A DNA stretch of 34,189 nucleotides from Burkholderiaceae bacterium (GCA_024641185.1 JAHEDO010000366.1:1-34189); one strand, 5' to 3'; numbered from the stretch's first letter, positions 17,219 through 27,017 are shown. Program-made: numbers and translations. Notes: generated by a model not told the origin, from the sequence alone.

Positions 17219-18325
17219 TCAGCGTTGCGCCGAATCCCGATCGTGCTCCGGCCGTGCCGCGTGCGCGCGCCGCCTGCGTGACGCGGCCGACGAGTCGCTC
17301 AGATAACGGCGAGCCCGGAAGTACGTGAGCAGGGCCCCCGCGATCAGCAGCATCGCGCCGATCGCCAGCCAGAACCCCTGACGCGAATGAAGACCGGGAA
17401 TGGATTCGAAATTCATCCCGAAGATGCCGGTGATCAGCGTCAGCGGCAGGAAGATCGCGGTGATCGTGGTCAGCGTCCGCATGATCTCGTTGGTGCGGTA
17501 CGCAGTCGACGAGAAGTGCAGCTGCACCGCGCTTTCCGCGGAGTCCTGCAGGCGGCGCGCGTGGTTCAACACCCGGTGGATGTGCTCGACGACGTCGCTG
17601 GCGCGCACCTGCAGCGAATCGGCCAGAGGTCCGATGACGGGTTCATCGCCGTCGGCTGGCGAGTTGCGTTCGAGCCGTTCGTCGCGCCACTCCTGCAGCG
17701 CGTCGAGCTGCTCCTCGCACAGCTGTTCGAGCTTGCGCAGCTCGCCGCGGACCTCCAAGAGCGCCAGCCAGTCCAGGAAGGGACGCCTCGGATCGAGCAG
17801 CCGGCGCTGCCAGCGTTCGAGTTGCCCGGTCAGCGGCTGCCGCAGATCGAGGTAGCGATCGACCATCATGTTCAGCAGTCGAAGCATCAGTTCCTCGGGC
17901 ACCGAGGGCAGTCGCTGGTGGTTCTGCGCGGCGACGATCAGGCGGTCCTGCAACGCGGGAACCAGCATGCTGTCGGCGGCCCGAACGGTGACGAGGCAGC
18001 GCGGAAACAGGAAGAACACCGTGGGCCGCGTGCGCACGCGGATCGGCACGTCCTCGTCGCCTGGCGGCGCGCTGAAGGCCAGGCCACGGAAGACGATCAT
18101 CTCGTAACTTTGGGTCGAATCGAAATACGACGGGTGCTGGCGATTCTCGGCGTCGAGCAGATGGTCCTCGAACACCGGGATGCCGGTCAGGCGCGTGACC
18201 GGTTCGACCCAGTTACGCGCCTCCTCGTAGTGACAGTCGCACCAGAGGAACTCGCCGGCGCGCATTGCGGATGGCGGTTCGTCCAGCCTCTGTGCCGTGC
18301 CGGCACCGAGCAGCAGGAAGCGCAT
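17219..18325 (-). CDS. corA: CorA-family magnesium/cobalt channel
   Basis: CorA forms a pentameric inner-membrane channel for Mg2+ and Co2+. The 368-residue product has a large acidic cytoplasmic domain with a long helix (LEVRGELRKLEQLCEEQLDA and onward). TM1 (ITAIFLPLTLITGIFGMNF) ends in the GMN selectivity motif, and TM2 is FWLAIGAMLLIAGALLTYF. About 25 basic residues follow TM2, longer than the usual short tail. I start at ATG 18325, with GAGG 6 bases upstream on this strand; the frame extends upstream but overlaps hemB. It lies 28 bases after hemB and is probably cotranscribed. Confidence 0.92.
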   Translation of the reverse strand: MRFLLLGAGTAQRLDEPPSAMRAGEFLWCDCHYEEARNWVEPVTRLTGIPVFEDHLLDAENRQHPSYFDSTQSYEMIVFRGLAFSAPPGDEDVPIRVRTRPTVFFLFPRCLVTVRAADSMLVPALQDRLIVAAQNHQRLPSVPEELMLRLLNMMVDRYLDLRQPLTGQLERWQRRLLDPRRPFLDWLALLEVRGELRKLEQLCEEQLDALQEWRDERLERNSPADGDEPVIGPLADSLQVRASDVVEHIHRVLNHARRLQDSAESAVQLHFSSTAYRTNEIMRTLTTITAIFLPLTLITGIFGMNFESIPGLHSRQGFWLAIGAMLLIAGALLTYFRARRYLSDSSAASRRRRAHAARPEHDRDSAQR

Positions 18326-18353
18326 CTCTCGCCTCAGCGCCGCGTGTGCCCGG

Positions 18354-20190
<1,837 letters not shown>

Positions 20191-20225
20191 GTGGTGTGCC
20201 GAGCATTCGTTGCAGCGGCCCCTCT

Positions 20226-20235
20226 ATTGTAGAAT
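20226..20235. promoter_or_regulatory. Overlapping divergent -10 elements, engB and cytochrome c
   Basis: ATTGTAGAAT reads as TAGAAT on plus (20230-20235, toward cytochrome c) and TACAAT on minus (20226-20231, toward engB). Each matches TATAAT at 5 of 6 positions. Predicted starts give untranslated leaders of about 30 bases in both directions. Neither strand has a good -35 at 16-18 bases. Confidence 0.45.
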
Positions 20236-20273
20236 CAAAGGTTTGATCGACCCTTACAGGCTGTGAGATCGTG

Positions 20274-20930
20274 ATGATCGGAGTTCACCGTATTGGCATC
20301 GGGCCGCTGCGCACGCTGGTAGCGTTGTCGCTGCTGGCCACATCCGCGGCGTATGCGCAATCAACGCCCCCGAAGGTCGATCCTGCAAAGGGCCAGCAGA
20401 TCGTGTCACAGGTGTGCGTGGCCTGCCACGCCGCCGACGGCAACAGCACCGCGCCGGCGAACCCGAAGCTTGCCGGCCAGCACCCCGAATACCTGTTCAA
20501 GCAGCTGAAGAACTTCAAGGTCGTGCCGCCTGCCCAGCAGGCCGAGCGGGTGAACGCGATCATGGCCGGTTTCGCGGCGCAGCTCTCCGACGAGGACATG
20601 CGCAACGTCGCGGCGTACTTCGCAGCCCAGCCGCTCAAGCCCGCGACGGCCCGCAACAAGGACATTGTCGAGTTCGGCCAGCGCATTTATCGCGGCGGCA
20701 TCGCCAGCAAGAACGTGCCGGCGTGCGCGGGCTGCCACAGTCCGAACGGGGCCGGCATCCCGGCGCAGTATCCCCGGATCGGCGGACAGTATCCGGAGTA
20801 CATCGCGTCGCAGCTCGTCGCCTTCCGGCAGGGCGTGCGCAAGAACAGCGAGCAGATGACCGAGATCGCCGCACGCATGTCGGACGCCGAGATCGAGGCA
20901 GTCGCCGATTACATCGCCGGTATCCGATAG
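20274..20930 (+). CDS. Periplasmic diheme cytochrome c (c4 type)
   Basis: The 218-residue product has a signal peptide (hydrophobic TLVALSLLATSA, likely cut after AYA at 28) and two class I cytochrome c domains. Haem sites are CVACH (48-52) and CAGCH (151-155). Likely Met ligands are near 98 (IMAGFAAQLS) and 195 (MTEIAARMS). Both halves repeat the PxLAGQHPEY/PRIGGQYPEY stretch typical of cytochrome c4, an electron donor to terminal oxidases. The start is ATG 20274 or GTG 20271. The ResB-CcsA maturation genes often found next in relatives are absent. Confidence 0.94.
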   Translation: MIGVHRIGIGPLRTLVALSLLATSAAYAQSTPPKVDPAKGQQIVSQVCVACHAADGNSTAPANPKLAGQHPEYLFKQLKNFKVVPPAQQAERVNAIMAGFAAQLSDEDMRNVAAYFAAQPLKPATARNKDIVEFGQRIYRGGIASKNVPACAGCHSPNGAGIPAQYPRIGGQYPEYIASQLVAFRQGVRKNSEQMTEIAARMSDAEIEAVADYIAGIR

Positions 20931-21113
20931 CGCTCGACACGGCAGGCGTGCGTCGCCTCGCCCGGCGCTGCCGTCGAGGGCTTGGCGGCGCCTTGGCGTG
21001 CCGATCAGGGCGAACGCCGGCGAAGGGCCTGCGCCGGCAGGCTGAGCCGCTACAGGGTTCCGGTAAGGTCGGTGCGGCGCCCGCGACCGACTGCCATTGA
21101 GGAGGGCCCGGCC
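20931..21113. other. Gap between cytochrome c and msrP
   Basis: The 183 bases contain a perfect hairpin GCCTGC-GCCG-GCAGGC (21027-21042) and, at the end, a strong GAGGAGG (21099-21105) for msrP. No T tract or convincing promoter is visible. I could not find remnants of resB or ccsA in any frame. Confidence 0.5.
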
Positions 21114-22073
21114 ATGCTCGTTCGAACACGCAGTGCCTCGGATCCCCAGGCGTCGGAGATCACTCCCCGCCATCTGTTCGATCAGCGCAGGCGCTTGCTC
21201 GCGGCTGCCGCGACTGGCCTGGCGTGGTGGCCTGCGCAGCGGGCGCTGGCCCAGCGGCAGGGGGGCGAACAGAAGCTCGCGGCGCGTCCGAGCTCGTTGT
21301 CCACCACGGAAACGCCGACGCCCTACAAGGACGTCACCACATACAACAACTTCTACGAATTCGGCTTCGACAAGGACGATCCGGCGAAGTACGCGCACAC
21401 GCTGAAGGTGCGGCCCTGGACCGTCGAGGTCGAGGGCGAGGTCCGCAAACCGAAGGTCTTCGACATCGAGGAGTTGCTCAAGCTCGCGCCGCTCGAGGAG
21501 CGCGTCTATCGGCTGCGCTGTGTCGAAGGCTGGTCGATGGTCGTCCCGTGGGTCGGTTATTCGCTGTCGGAGCTCATCCGCAAGGTCGAGCCGACCGGGA
21601 ATGCGAAGTACATCGAGTTCGTCACGCTCGCGGACAAGGCGCAGATGCCCGGCCTGTCGTCCAGCGTGCTGGCCTGGCCGTATGTCGAGGGATTGCGACT
21701 GGACGAGGCCAACCATCCGCTCACGCTGCTCACGCTGGGCCTTTACGGCGAGGCCCTTCCGAAGCAGAACGGCGCGCCGGTCCGGGTGGTGGTGCCCTGG
21801 AAGTACGGGTTCAAGAGCGGCAAGTCGATCGTCAGGATCCGCTTCGTCGAGAAGCAACCCGTGTCCAGCTGGACTCGCGTCTTGCCGCACGAATATGGCT
21901 TCTACTCCAACGTCAACCCGAAGGTCGACCACCCCCGCTGGTCTCAGGCGACCGAACGGCGGATCGGCGACAGCGGGTTCCTGCAGCGCAAGCGCGAGAC
22001 ACTGATGTTCAACGGCTACGCCGATCAGGTCGCGTCGCTTTACGCCGGGATGGACCTGCGGAAATTCTTCTGA
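21114..22073 (+). CDS. msrP: Methionine sulfoxide reductase catalytic subunit MsrP (YedY)
   Basis: MsrP is a periplasmic molybdopterin enzyme that repairs oxidised methionines in envelope proteins using electrons from MsrQ. The 319-residue product carries a twin-arginine signal ([15 protein letters not shown] from residue 25, ending ALA near 46), as expected for export folded with cofactor. The molybdenum ligand is C136 in [15 protein letters not shown]. The C-terminal half has [19 protein letters not shown] and ends [10 protein letters not shown], both family-typical. ATG 21114 has GAGGAGG 8 bases upstream. The stop overlaps the probable msrQ start. Confidence 0.96.
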   Translation: MLVRTRSASDPQASEITPRHLFDQRRRLLAAAATGLAWWPAQRALAQRQGGEQKLAARPSSLSTTETPTPYKDVTTYNNFYEFGFDKDDPAKYAHTLKVRPWTVEVEGEVRKPKVFDIEELLKLAPLEERVYRLRCVEGWSMVVPWVGYSLSELIRKVEPTGNAKYIEFVTLADKAQMPGLSSSVLAWPYVEGLRLDEANHPLTLLTLGLYGEALPKQNGAPVRVVVPWKYGFKSGKSIVRIRFVEKQPVSSWTRVLPHEYGFYSNVNPKVDHPRWSQATERRIGDSGFLQRKRETLMFNGYADQVASLYAGMDLRKFF

Positions 22074-22675
22074 GACCGCTCAAGCCGCTCGTTTTCGTCG
22101 TCTGCCTGGTTCCGCTCGCGCGGCTGTTCGTCCTGGGCTGGTTCGACGGCCTGGGCGCCAACCCGGTCGAGTTCGTCACACACTCCACCGGCACCTGGAC
22201 CCTGGTCATGCTGTGCGCGACGCTCGCCGTCACCCCGCTGCGCCGGCTCACTGGCCGCAACGGACTGGCGCGGATCAGGCGCATGCTCGGGCTGTTCACC
22301 TTCTTCTACGCCAGCCTGCACCTGACCACCTACGTCTGGCTCGACCAGTGGTTCGACCTCATGGCCATGGCGCGCGACATCGTAAAACGGCCATTCATCA
22401 CGGTGGGCATCAGCGCATTCGCGTTGATGCTGCCGCTCGCGATCACCTCGACCAACGCGATGATGCGGCGCCTCGGGCGCAGGTGGTCGGAGCTTCACCG
22501 CCTCGTCTACGCGGTTGCGCCGCTCGCCATCCTGCACTTCTGGTGGCACAAGGCGGGCAAGAACAACTTCTTCGAGCCGACGATCTACGGCCTGGTGATC
22601 GCCGCCCTTCTCGGTGCGCGGCTGTGGTGGCGCTGGCGATCCGCCTACGCGGGCAGGCGCCGTTCGAGCGCGTAG
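22070..22675 (+). CDS. msrQ: Heme-binding membrane subunit MsrQ (YedZ)
   Basis: MsrQ is the b-type haem inner-membrane protein that passes quinone electrons to MsrP. The frame encodes about six membrane spans with conserved histidines H84 ([11 protein letters not shown]), H143 (ELHRLVYAV) and H156 ([10 protein letters not shown]), and the family phrase [15 protein letters not shown]. The family N-terminus is a short leader then LKPLVF. Here that region begins at CTG 22070, overlapping the msrP stop (CTGA); no ATG, GTG or TTG precedes the first span within about 60 bases. The first in-frame ATG (22208) would delete a span. Length from CTG is 201. Confidence 0.9.
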   Translation: MRPLKPLVFVVCLVPLARLFVLGWFDGLGANPVEFVTHSTGTWTLVMLCATLAVTPLRRLTGRNGLARIRRMLGLFTFFYASLHLTTYVWLDQWFDLMAMARDIVKRPFITVGISAFALMLPLAITSTNAMMRRLGRRWSELHRLVYAVAPLAILHFWWHKAGKNNFFEPTIYGLVIAALLGARLWWRWRSAYAGRRRSSA

Positions 22676-23907
22676 AGCGACTCGACGGTTTCGCGGTCGC
22701 GAATCAGGTGGACGCGCGATCCCTCGACCATCACCTCGGCGGGGCGCGGGCGCGTGTTGTAGTTGGAGCTCATCGCCATGCCATAAGCACCGGCCGACAG
22801 AATGGCGAGCAGGTCGCCCTCGTTGATCGCGAGATCACGGTCTCGCCCGAGCCAGTCGCCCGACTCGCAGACCGGGCCCACGACGTCGTAGCGCGAGGCG
22901 GCGCCGGGATTGCGCGCGACGGGAACGATCCGGTGATAGGCCTCGTAGAGCGCGGGGCGCATCAGGTCGTTCATCGCGGCGTCGACGATCGCAAAACGCT
23001 TGTCGGAATTCGCCTTGAGGTACTCCACTCGCGTCAGCAGCAGGCCAGCATTGCCGACGATCGAGCGGCCGAATTCGAACATCACCTCGAGATCCCGCAC
23101 GACGGGGCTCGAATCGATGCGTTCGAAGACCGCGGCCAGCATCGCCGCCCGCGAGGGCGGCTGTTCGTCGTCGTAGCGGATGCCGAGCCCGCCGCCCAGG
23201 TCCAGGTGCTCGAGCGCTATCCCTTCTCGCGACAGGGCCCCGGCCAGCTCGATCACCTTGTCCATCGCCGCGACGAACGGGGCCAGTTCGGTGATCTGCG
23301 ATCCGATGTGGCAGTCGATTCCGACGACCGCGATGCCGGGGAGCTTCGCTGCCTCGCGATAGACCGCGAGCGCCGCGTCGTGCGCGATGCCGAACTTGTT
23401 CTGTCGCAGGCCGGTCGAAATGTACGGGTGGGTCCCGGCGTCGACGTCGGGGTTCACCCGGAGCGACACGTTCGCCCGCTTGCCCGTCGCCGATGCGATC
23501 GCCGACAGCCTGCGCAACTCGCTTTCCGATTCGACGTTGAAGCAGCGCACCGAGTGCTCGAGCGCCAGCCGAATCTCGGCCTCGCTCTTGCCGACCCCGG
23601 AGAACACGACCTTTGCCGGGTCCCCGCCCGCGGCCAGCACCCGCTTGAGCTCACCGCCGGAGACGATGTCGAAACCCGCGCCCGCGCGGGCCAGGAGATC
23701 GATGATCGCGAGATTCGAGTTCGCCTTCAGCGCGTAGCAGACCAGCGCACGACGCCCGGCGGCGGCGCGGGCGAACTCTTCGAACGCGGTTGCGATCGCC
23801 GAGCGCGAGTACACATACGCCGGCGTGCCGAACCGGGCGGCGATCGCACTGAGCGGAACGTCCTCGGCGTGCAGCAATCCGTTTCGATCGGAGAGCCAAT
23901 CGGTCAT
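22645..23907 (-). CDS. lysA: Diaminopimelate decarboxylase
   Basis: LysA catalyses the last step of lysine synthesis, meso-diaminopimelate to lysine, with PLP. The 420-residue product has the PLP lysine in CYALKANSN (K61), AGFDIVSGGEL, the helix HIGSQITEL, the glycine loop DLGGGLGI, and GPVCESGDWLGRDR with the substrate-contacting Cys from the partner subunit. The start is ATG 23907; ATG 23913 adds two residues and is equally possible. Its 3' end overlaps msrQ by 31 bases on the opposite strand. It follows lptM by about 35 bases. Confidence 0.97.
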   Translation of the reverse strand: MTDWLSDRNGLLHAEDVPLSAIAARFGTPAYVYSRSAIATAFEEFARAAAGRRALVCYALKANSNLAIIDLLARAGAGFDIVSGGELKRVLAAGGDPAKVVFSGVGKSEAEIRLALEHSVRCFNVESESELRRLSAIASATGKRANVSLRVNPDVDAGTHPYISTGLRQNKFGIAHDAALAVYREAAKLPGIAVVGIDCHIGSQITELAPFVAAMDKVIELAGALSREGIALEHLDLGGGLGIRYDDEQPPSRAAMLAAVFERIDSSPVVRDLEVMFEFGRSIVGNAGLLLTRVEYLKANSDKRFAIVDAAMNDLMRPALYEAYHRIVPVARNPGAASRYDVVGPVCESGDWLGRDRDLAINEGDLLAILSAGAYGMAMSSNYNTRPRPAEVMVEGSRVHLIRDRETVESLYALERRLPA

Positions 23908-23944
23908 GGGCATCAGGAACTGTTGGATTCTTGCTGCAGGCGGG

Positions 23945-24088
23945 TCAGCGCCGCTGGGGCTCGGAGTGCTGGCCATCGGCGGCGCGATCTGCCGGCGGCT
24001 TGGGCAGGTACAGGGGCCCGCGCTGACCGCATCCGACGAGGCCGATCAGCACAGCTAGAATCGCTGCACCGACGACGGATCTTTTCAT
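23945..24088 (-). CDS. lptM: Small lipoprotein LptM (YifL-like)
   Basis: LptM is a short outer-membrane lipoprotein that assists maturation of the LptDE LPS translocon. The 47-residue frame begins MKRSVVGAAILAVLIG, a signal peptide ending in lipobox LVGC with lipidated C20. The family hallmark GQRGPLYLPKPP follows immediately, then a polar tail ending EPQRR. It starts only 14 bases from the divergent cyaY start; in E. coli yifL is likewise beside cyaY. I see no Shine-Dalgarno before its ATG, so it may be translated from a very short leader. Confidence 0.9.
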   Translation of the reverse strand: MKRSVVGAAILAVLIGLVGCGQRGPLYLPKPPADRAADGQHSEPQRR

Positions 24089-24102
24089 CGAGGCAGTCTA
24101 GC

Positions 24103-24429
24103 ATGACCGAACCTGAGTTCCATGAGCTTTGCGAGCGCACGTTGCGCGCGATCGAAGACGCGCTCGACGCCTCTGGCGCGGACGTCGAAACCAGTCGCAG
24201 CGACAACGTGCTCGAGCTGGAGTTCGACGACGACTCCAAGATCATCGTCAACGGCAACGCGCCGCTGCGGGAGGTCTGGGTGGCCGCGAAATCTGGAGGC
24301 TTTCATTTCCGTCGCGACGGCGATCGCTGGGTCGACACGCGCTCCGGCGAAGACCTGTACGCCTGCCTGTCGCGGGTGGTCAGCCAGCAGGGCGGCACGC
24401 CCGTACTGCTGCGGCCGGGCCCCGGCTGA
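24103..24429 (+). CDS. cyaY: Iron-sulfur cluster assembly protein CyaY (frataxin)
   Basis: CyaY is the bacterial frataxin, an acidic iron-binding regulator of cysteine desulfurase IscS. The 108-residue product (106 in E. coli) begins MTEPEFHELCERTLRAIEDA, an acidic helix, then has VLELEFDDDSKIIVNGNAPL, REVWVAAKSGGFHF and a C-terminal LSRVVSQQGG helix. The frame is open far upstream; ATG 24103 is set by the family start and GAGG (24090-24093). It converges with mrcA at 15 bases. Confidence 0.96.
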   Translation: MTEPEFHELCERTLRAIEDALDASGADVETSRSDNVLELEFDDDSKIIVNGNAPLREVWVAAKSGGFHFRRDGDRWVDTRSGEDLYACLSRVVSQQGGTPVLLRPGPG

Positions 24430-24444
24430 CGTCCGGGCGCAGGC

Positions 24445-26739
24445 CTATTCGACGAGTCCGAGCGACGCGATCCCCTGCCCGGGCAGAGTTTCCTCGTAAT
24501 ACCAGTCACCGTCCCAGTCGACGACCCCCGGCGGCGGCGGCATCGAACGTTCGGGAACCCCTTTGAGTGCCTTGGCCATGTAGGCCATCCAGATCGGCAG
24601 CGCGAGCCCTCCGCCGGTCTCGCGGCTGCCAAGCTTGCGCGGCTGGTCGAACCCGACCCAGGTGATCGCAGCGATGGTCGGCTGGTAACCGGCGAACCAT
24701 GCATCGTGCGAGTCGTTGGTCGTGCCGGTCTTGCCGGCCAGGTCGCCGCGATGCAGTGACTGCGCGCGTGTCGCGGTACCCGCCCTAACCACCTCGCGCA
24801 GCAGTGAATTCATGATGAAGGCGTTGCGCGCGTCGATCACGCGCAGGCCCTCGTCGCCGGCGTGGCCCGGGTGCGCCTGTGCGAGGAGCCGGCCGTCGGA
24901 GTCGGTGATCTGCGAAATCAGGTAGGGCTCGACCCGATAGCCGCCGTTGGCGAATACCGAGTAGGCGCCTGCCATCTGCCAGGGCGTGACCGCGCCCGCG
25001 CCCAGCGCCATCGTCAGGTACGCAGGATGGCGCGCGGCGTCGAAGCCGAAGCGGGTGATGTAGTCCTGCGCGTAACGTGGCCCGATCGCCTGCAGCACGC
25101 GGATCGACACCATGTTCTTGGACTTCGCCAGCGCCTGACGCAACGGCAACGGCCCGTCGTACTTGCCGTCGTAGTTCTTGGGGTCCCACGCCTGGCCGCC
25201 GGTGAGGGCGGGGTCGATCGAGATCGGCGCGTCGTTGATGATCGTCGTGGTCATGAACCCCTTCTCGAGCGCGCTCGAATAGATGAAGGGCTTGAAGCTC
25301 GACCCCGGCTGGCGCCAGGCCTGGGTCGCGCGATTGAACTTGTTGTGGCGGAAGTCGAAGCCGCCGACCATCGCGCGCACCGATCCGTCGTCGGTATTGC
25401 AGGCGACGAGCGCCGCCTCGACCTCGGGGACCTGCGCGATCTCCCACTCGGCGGGCTTGGACTCGGTGATCCGCACCACCGAACCGCGGCGGATCCTCTT
25501 CGCCGCCGGCAGCCGATCGCGCAAGGCCGCGGCGGCGAACTTCAGCCCGTCGCCGCGGATCTCGATGATCGCCCCCCGTCCGCGGGTCACCTTGACCGAT
25601 TGCGGACTCGCCTCGAGCACCACCGCGGCGAGAAAATCGTCGACGTCGGCCGCGTCCGAGACCGCGTCGTCGATCTGGTCTTCGGCCCGCTGCGGGTCGC
25701 TGGACAACTCCACGTAGGCTTCGGGGCCCCGATAGCCGTACTTTCGGTCGTAGTCGATCACGCCGTTCTTGACCGCGGCGTTGGCCGCTCGCTGGTCCTC
25801 GGAGAGCACGGTCGTGTAGACCTTCAGTCCGGCGGTGTAGGTGTCCTCGTGAAACATCTCGTGGGTGAGCGCTCGTGCCATCTCCGCGACGTAAGGGGCC
25901 TGCAGCGTGTCCTCGCGTGCGGACGCGGCGTAGCGCAGCTTTTCCTCGAGTGCGTCCCGGTACTGCGGCTCGCTGAGCACGCCGATCTCGTACATGCGGC
26001 GCAGGATGTAGTGCTGGCGCTCGGTCGCGCGTTTGGGGTTGACCAGCGGGTTGAACAGCGACGGCGCCTTGGGCAGACCGGCCAGCATCGCCGCCTCGGC
26101 CGCCGAGAGCGCCGAAATCGGCTTGCCGAAGTAGACCTGCGCCGCCGAGGCGAATCCGTAGGCGCGCTTGCCGAGGAAGATCTGGTTGATGTAGACCTCG
26201 AGGATCTGCTGTTTCGACAGGCTCTCCTCGATCCGAAGCGCGAGCAGGATCTCGTAGATCTTGCGCGTGTAGGTCTTCTCGCTGGACAGGAAGAAGTTTC
26301 GGGCGACCTGCATCGTGATCGTGCTCGCGCCCTGTTCGCGACCGCCGGAGACCACGTTCGTCACTGCCGCGCGAGCGATGCCGACGATATCGACGCCGGA
26401 GTGCTCGAAGAAGCGCGCGTCTTCCGCGGCCAGGATCGCGTTGCGCAGCACCGGGGGCACGTCCGCGATGTGCACGACGCTGCGCCTTTCCTCGCCGAAC
26501 TCGCCGATCAGCTGCCCGTCGGCGGTATAGATTCTGAGCGGGACCTTCGGCCGGTACTCGACCAGCGCGTCGATCGACGGCAGCCGGTCATTGGCCAACA
26601 GCAGCGCGACGGTTCCGAGGAGCGCGGCGCAGACCGCGCCGACCAGCGGCAATGCGATCAGCGCGCCGACAAGCTTCGGCCAGGCGAAGCCGCGATGGTG
26701 CCGGCGATTGCGATCGTGGGGCGTGATGTGCTTGCGCAT
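24445..26739 (-). CDS. mrcA: Penicillin-binding protein 1A
   Basis: This bifunctional enzyme polymerises glycan and cross-links peptidoglycan from the inner membrane. The 764-residue product has a basic cytoplasmic tail, TM at about 21-49, and a GT51 domain with catalytic E106 in AAEDARFFEHSGVD and QGASTITMQVARNFF. An OB-like insert (about 340-430) follows, then the transpeptidase: S480-S-F-K483 in QPGSSFKPF, SKN (540-542) and KTGTT (670-674). ATG 26739 is chosen because upstream codons of the open frame cover the promoter. Divergence from pilMNOPQ is a common betaproteobacterial and pseudomonad arrangement. Confidence 0.96.
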   Translation of the reverse strand: MRKHITPHDRNRRHHRGFAWPKLVGALIALPLVGAVCAALLGTVALLLANDRLPSIDALVEYRPKVPLRIYTADGQLIGEFGEERRSVVHIADVPPVLRNAILAAEDARFFEHSGVDIVGIARAAVTNVVSGGREQGASTITMQVARNFFLSSEKTYTRKIYEILLALRIEESLSKQQILEVYINQIFLGKRAYGFASAAQVYFGKPISALSAAEAAMLAGLPKAPSLFNPLVNPKRATERQHYILRRMYEIGVLSEPQYRDALEEKLRYAASAREDTLQAPYVAEMARALTHEMFHEDTYTAGLKVYTTVLSEDQRAANAAVKNGVIDYDRKYGYRGPEAYVELSSDPQRAEDQIDDAVSDAADVDDFLAAVVLEASPQSVKVTRGRGAIIEIRGDGLKFAAAALRDRLPAAKRIRRGSVVRITESKPAEWEIAQVPEVEAALVACNTDDGSVRAMVGGFDFRHNKFNRATQAWRQPGSSFKPFIYSSALEKGFMTTTIINDAPISIDPALTGGQAWDPKNYDGKYDGPLPLRQALAKSKNMVSIRVLQAIGPRYAQDYITRFGFDAARHPAYLTMALGAGAVTPWQMAGAYSVFANGGYRVEPYLISQITDSDGRLLAQAHPGHAGDEGLRVIDARNAFIMNSLLREVVRAGTATRAQSLHRGDLAGKTGTTNDSHDAWFAGYQPTIAAITWVGFDQPRKLGSRETGGGLALPIWMAYMAKALKGVPERSMPPPPGVVDWDGDWYYEETLPGQGIASLGLVE

Positions 26740-26785
26740 CGGCTGCGTTCTGCGGGCGTTGTCCGCTCGCGACGGCGGGGTCCGG

Positions 26786-26815
26786 ATTATAAGCCCACCC
26801 CCCTTCGGGCGTCCG
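26786..26815 (-). promoter_or_regulatory. Probable mrcA promoter
   Basis: On the minus strand a perfect TATAAT occupies 26786-26791, giving a start near 26779 and a leader of about 40 bases to the mrcA ATG. The best -35 at 18 bases is CGGACG (26810-26815), matching TTGACA only at the central GAC. Activator dependence is possible. Confidence 0.5.
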
Positions 26816-26831
26816 CACGAGTGCCGAAACG

Positions 26832-26845
26832 CACGGAAAACCGTG
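26832..26845. promoter_or_regulatory. Perfect palindrome in the mrcA-pilM intergenic region
   Basis: CACGG-AAAA-CCGTG is a perfect inverted repeat between the two divergent promoters, upstream of both. It could be an operator or a small hairpin. No regulator is suggested by sequence alone. Confidence 0.3.
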
Positions 26846-26915
26846 AATTTCTGCCAGATGGTCGAGAAGCTACGACAGAAGGGCGTTGCACCTGGTGATC
26901 GCGCTGTCAAAAAAC

Positions 26916-26945
26916 TTTACAGTTAACAAACATTGTTGCTAGCAT
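26916..26945 (+). promoter_or_regulatory. Probable pilM operon promoter with internal inverted repeat
   Basis: TTTACA (26916-26921) and TAGCAT (26940-26945) are 18 bases apart, with TGC (26937-26939) forming an extended -10. The spacer holds AACAA-ACA-TTGTT (26925-26937), a perfect inverted repeat placed where a repressor would block polymerase. The surrounding 100 bases are markedly AT-rich compared with the rest of the window. Confidence 0.5.
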
Positions 26946-26972
26946 CTCAAGTAACTTATTGAAAATCCATAT

Positions 26973-26998
26973 AAATCCTTAACGCATAAGGGTTTTTT
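26973..26998 (+). terminator. Terminator-like hairpin in the pilM leader
   Basis: AAATCCTTA (26973-26981) pairs with TAAGGGTTT (26987-26995) around ACGCA, 9 pairs with one G-U. The 3' arm runs into TTTTTT (26993-26998). It lies between the predicted promoter and the pilM start codon (27018), so it can only act as an attenuator or leader structure. The AAGGGG Shine-Dalgarno (27007-27012) could compete with AAGG of the 3' arm for CCTT (26977-26980). Confidence 0.5.
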
Positions 26999-27017
26999 GG
27001 GTTTAAAAGGGGTTCAG

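Noticed and set aside
20931-21113. Possible riboswitch before msrP
   Set aside because: Apart from one short hairpin, no conserved riboswitch core (for example a B12 box or a molybdenum cofactor motif) could be recognised.
20406-21932. 508-codon minus-strand open frame opposite cytochrome c and msrP
   Set aside because: It covers two clear plus-strand genes with haem and molybdenum motifs, and crosses their intergenic gap; no recognisable domain.
22213-24102. Plus-strand open frame running into cyaY, suggesting a much larger fused protein
   Set aside because: It runs antisense to lysA and lptM. Only the last 108 codons match a family (frataxin), and these have their own start and ribosome-binding site.
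24862-26898. 678-codon plus-strand open frame opposite mrcA
   Set aside because: mrcA on the minus strand has all GT51 and transpeptidase motifs; the antisense product is a low-complexity shadow.
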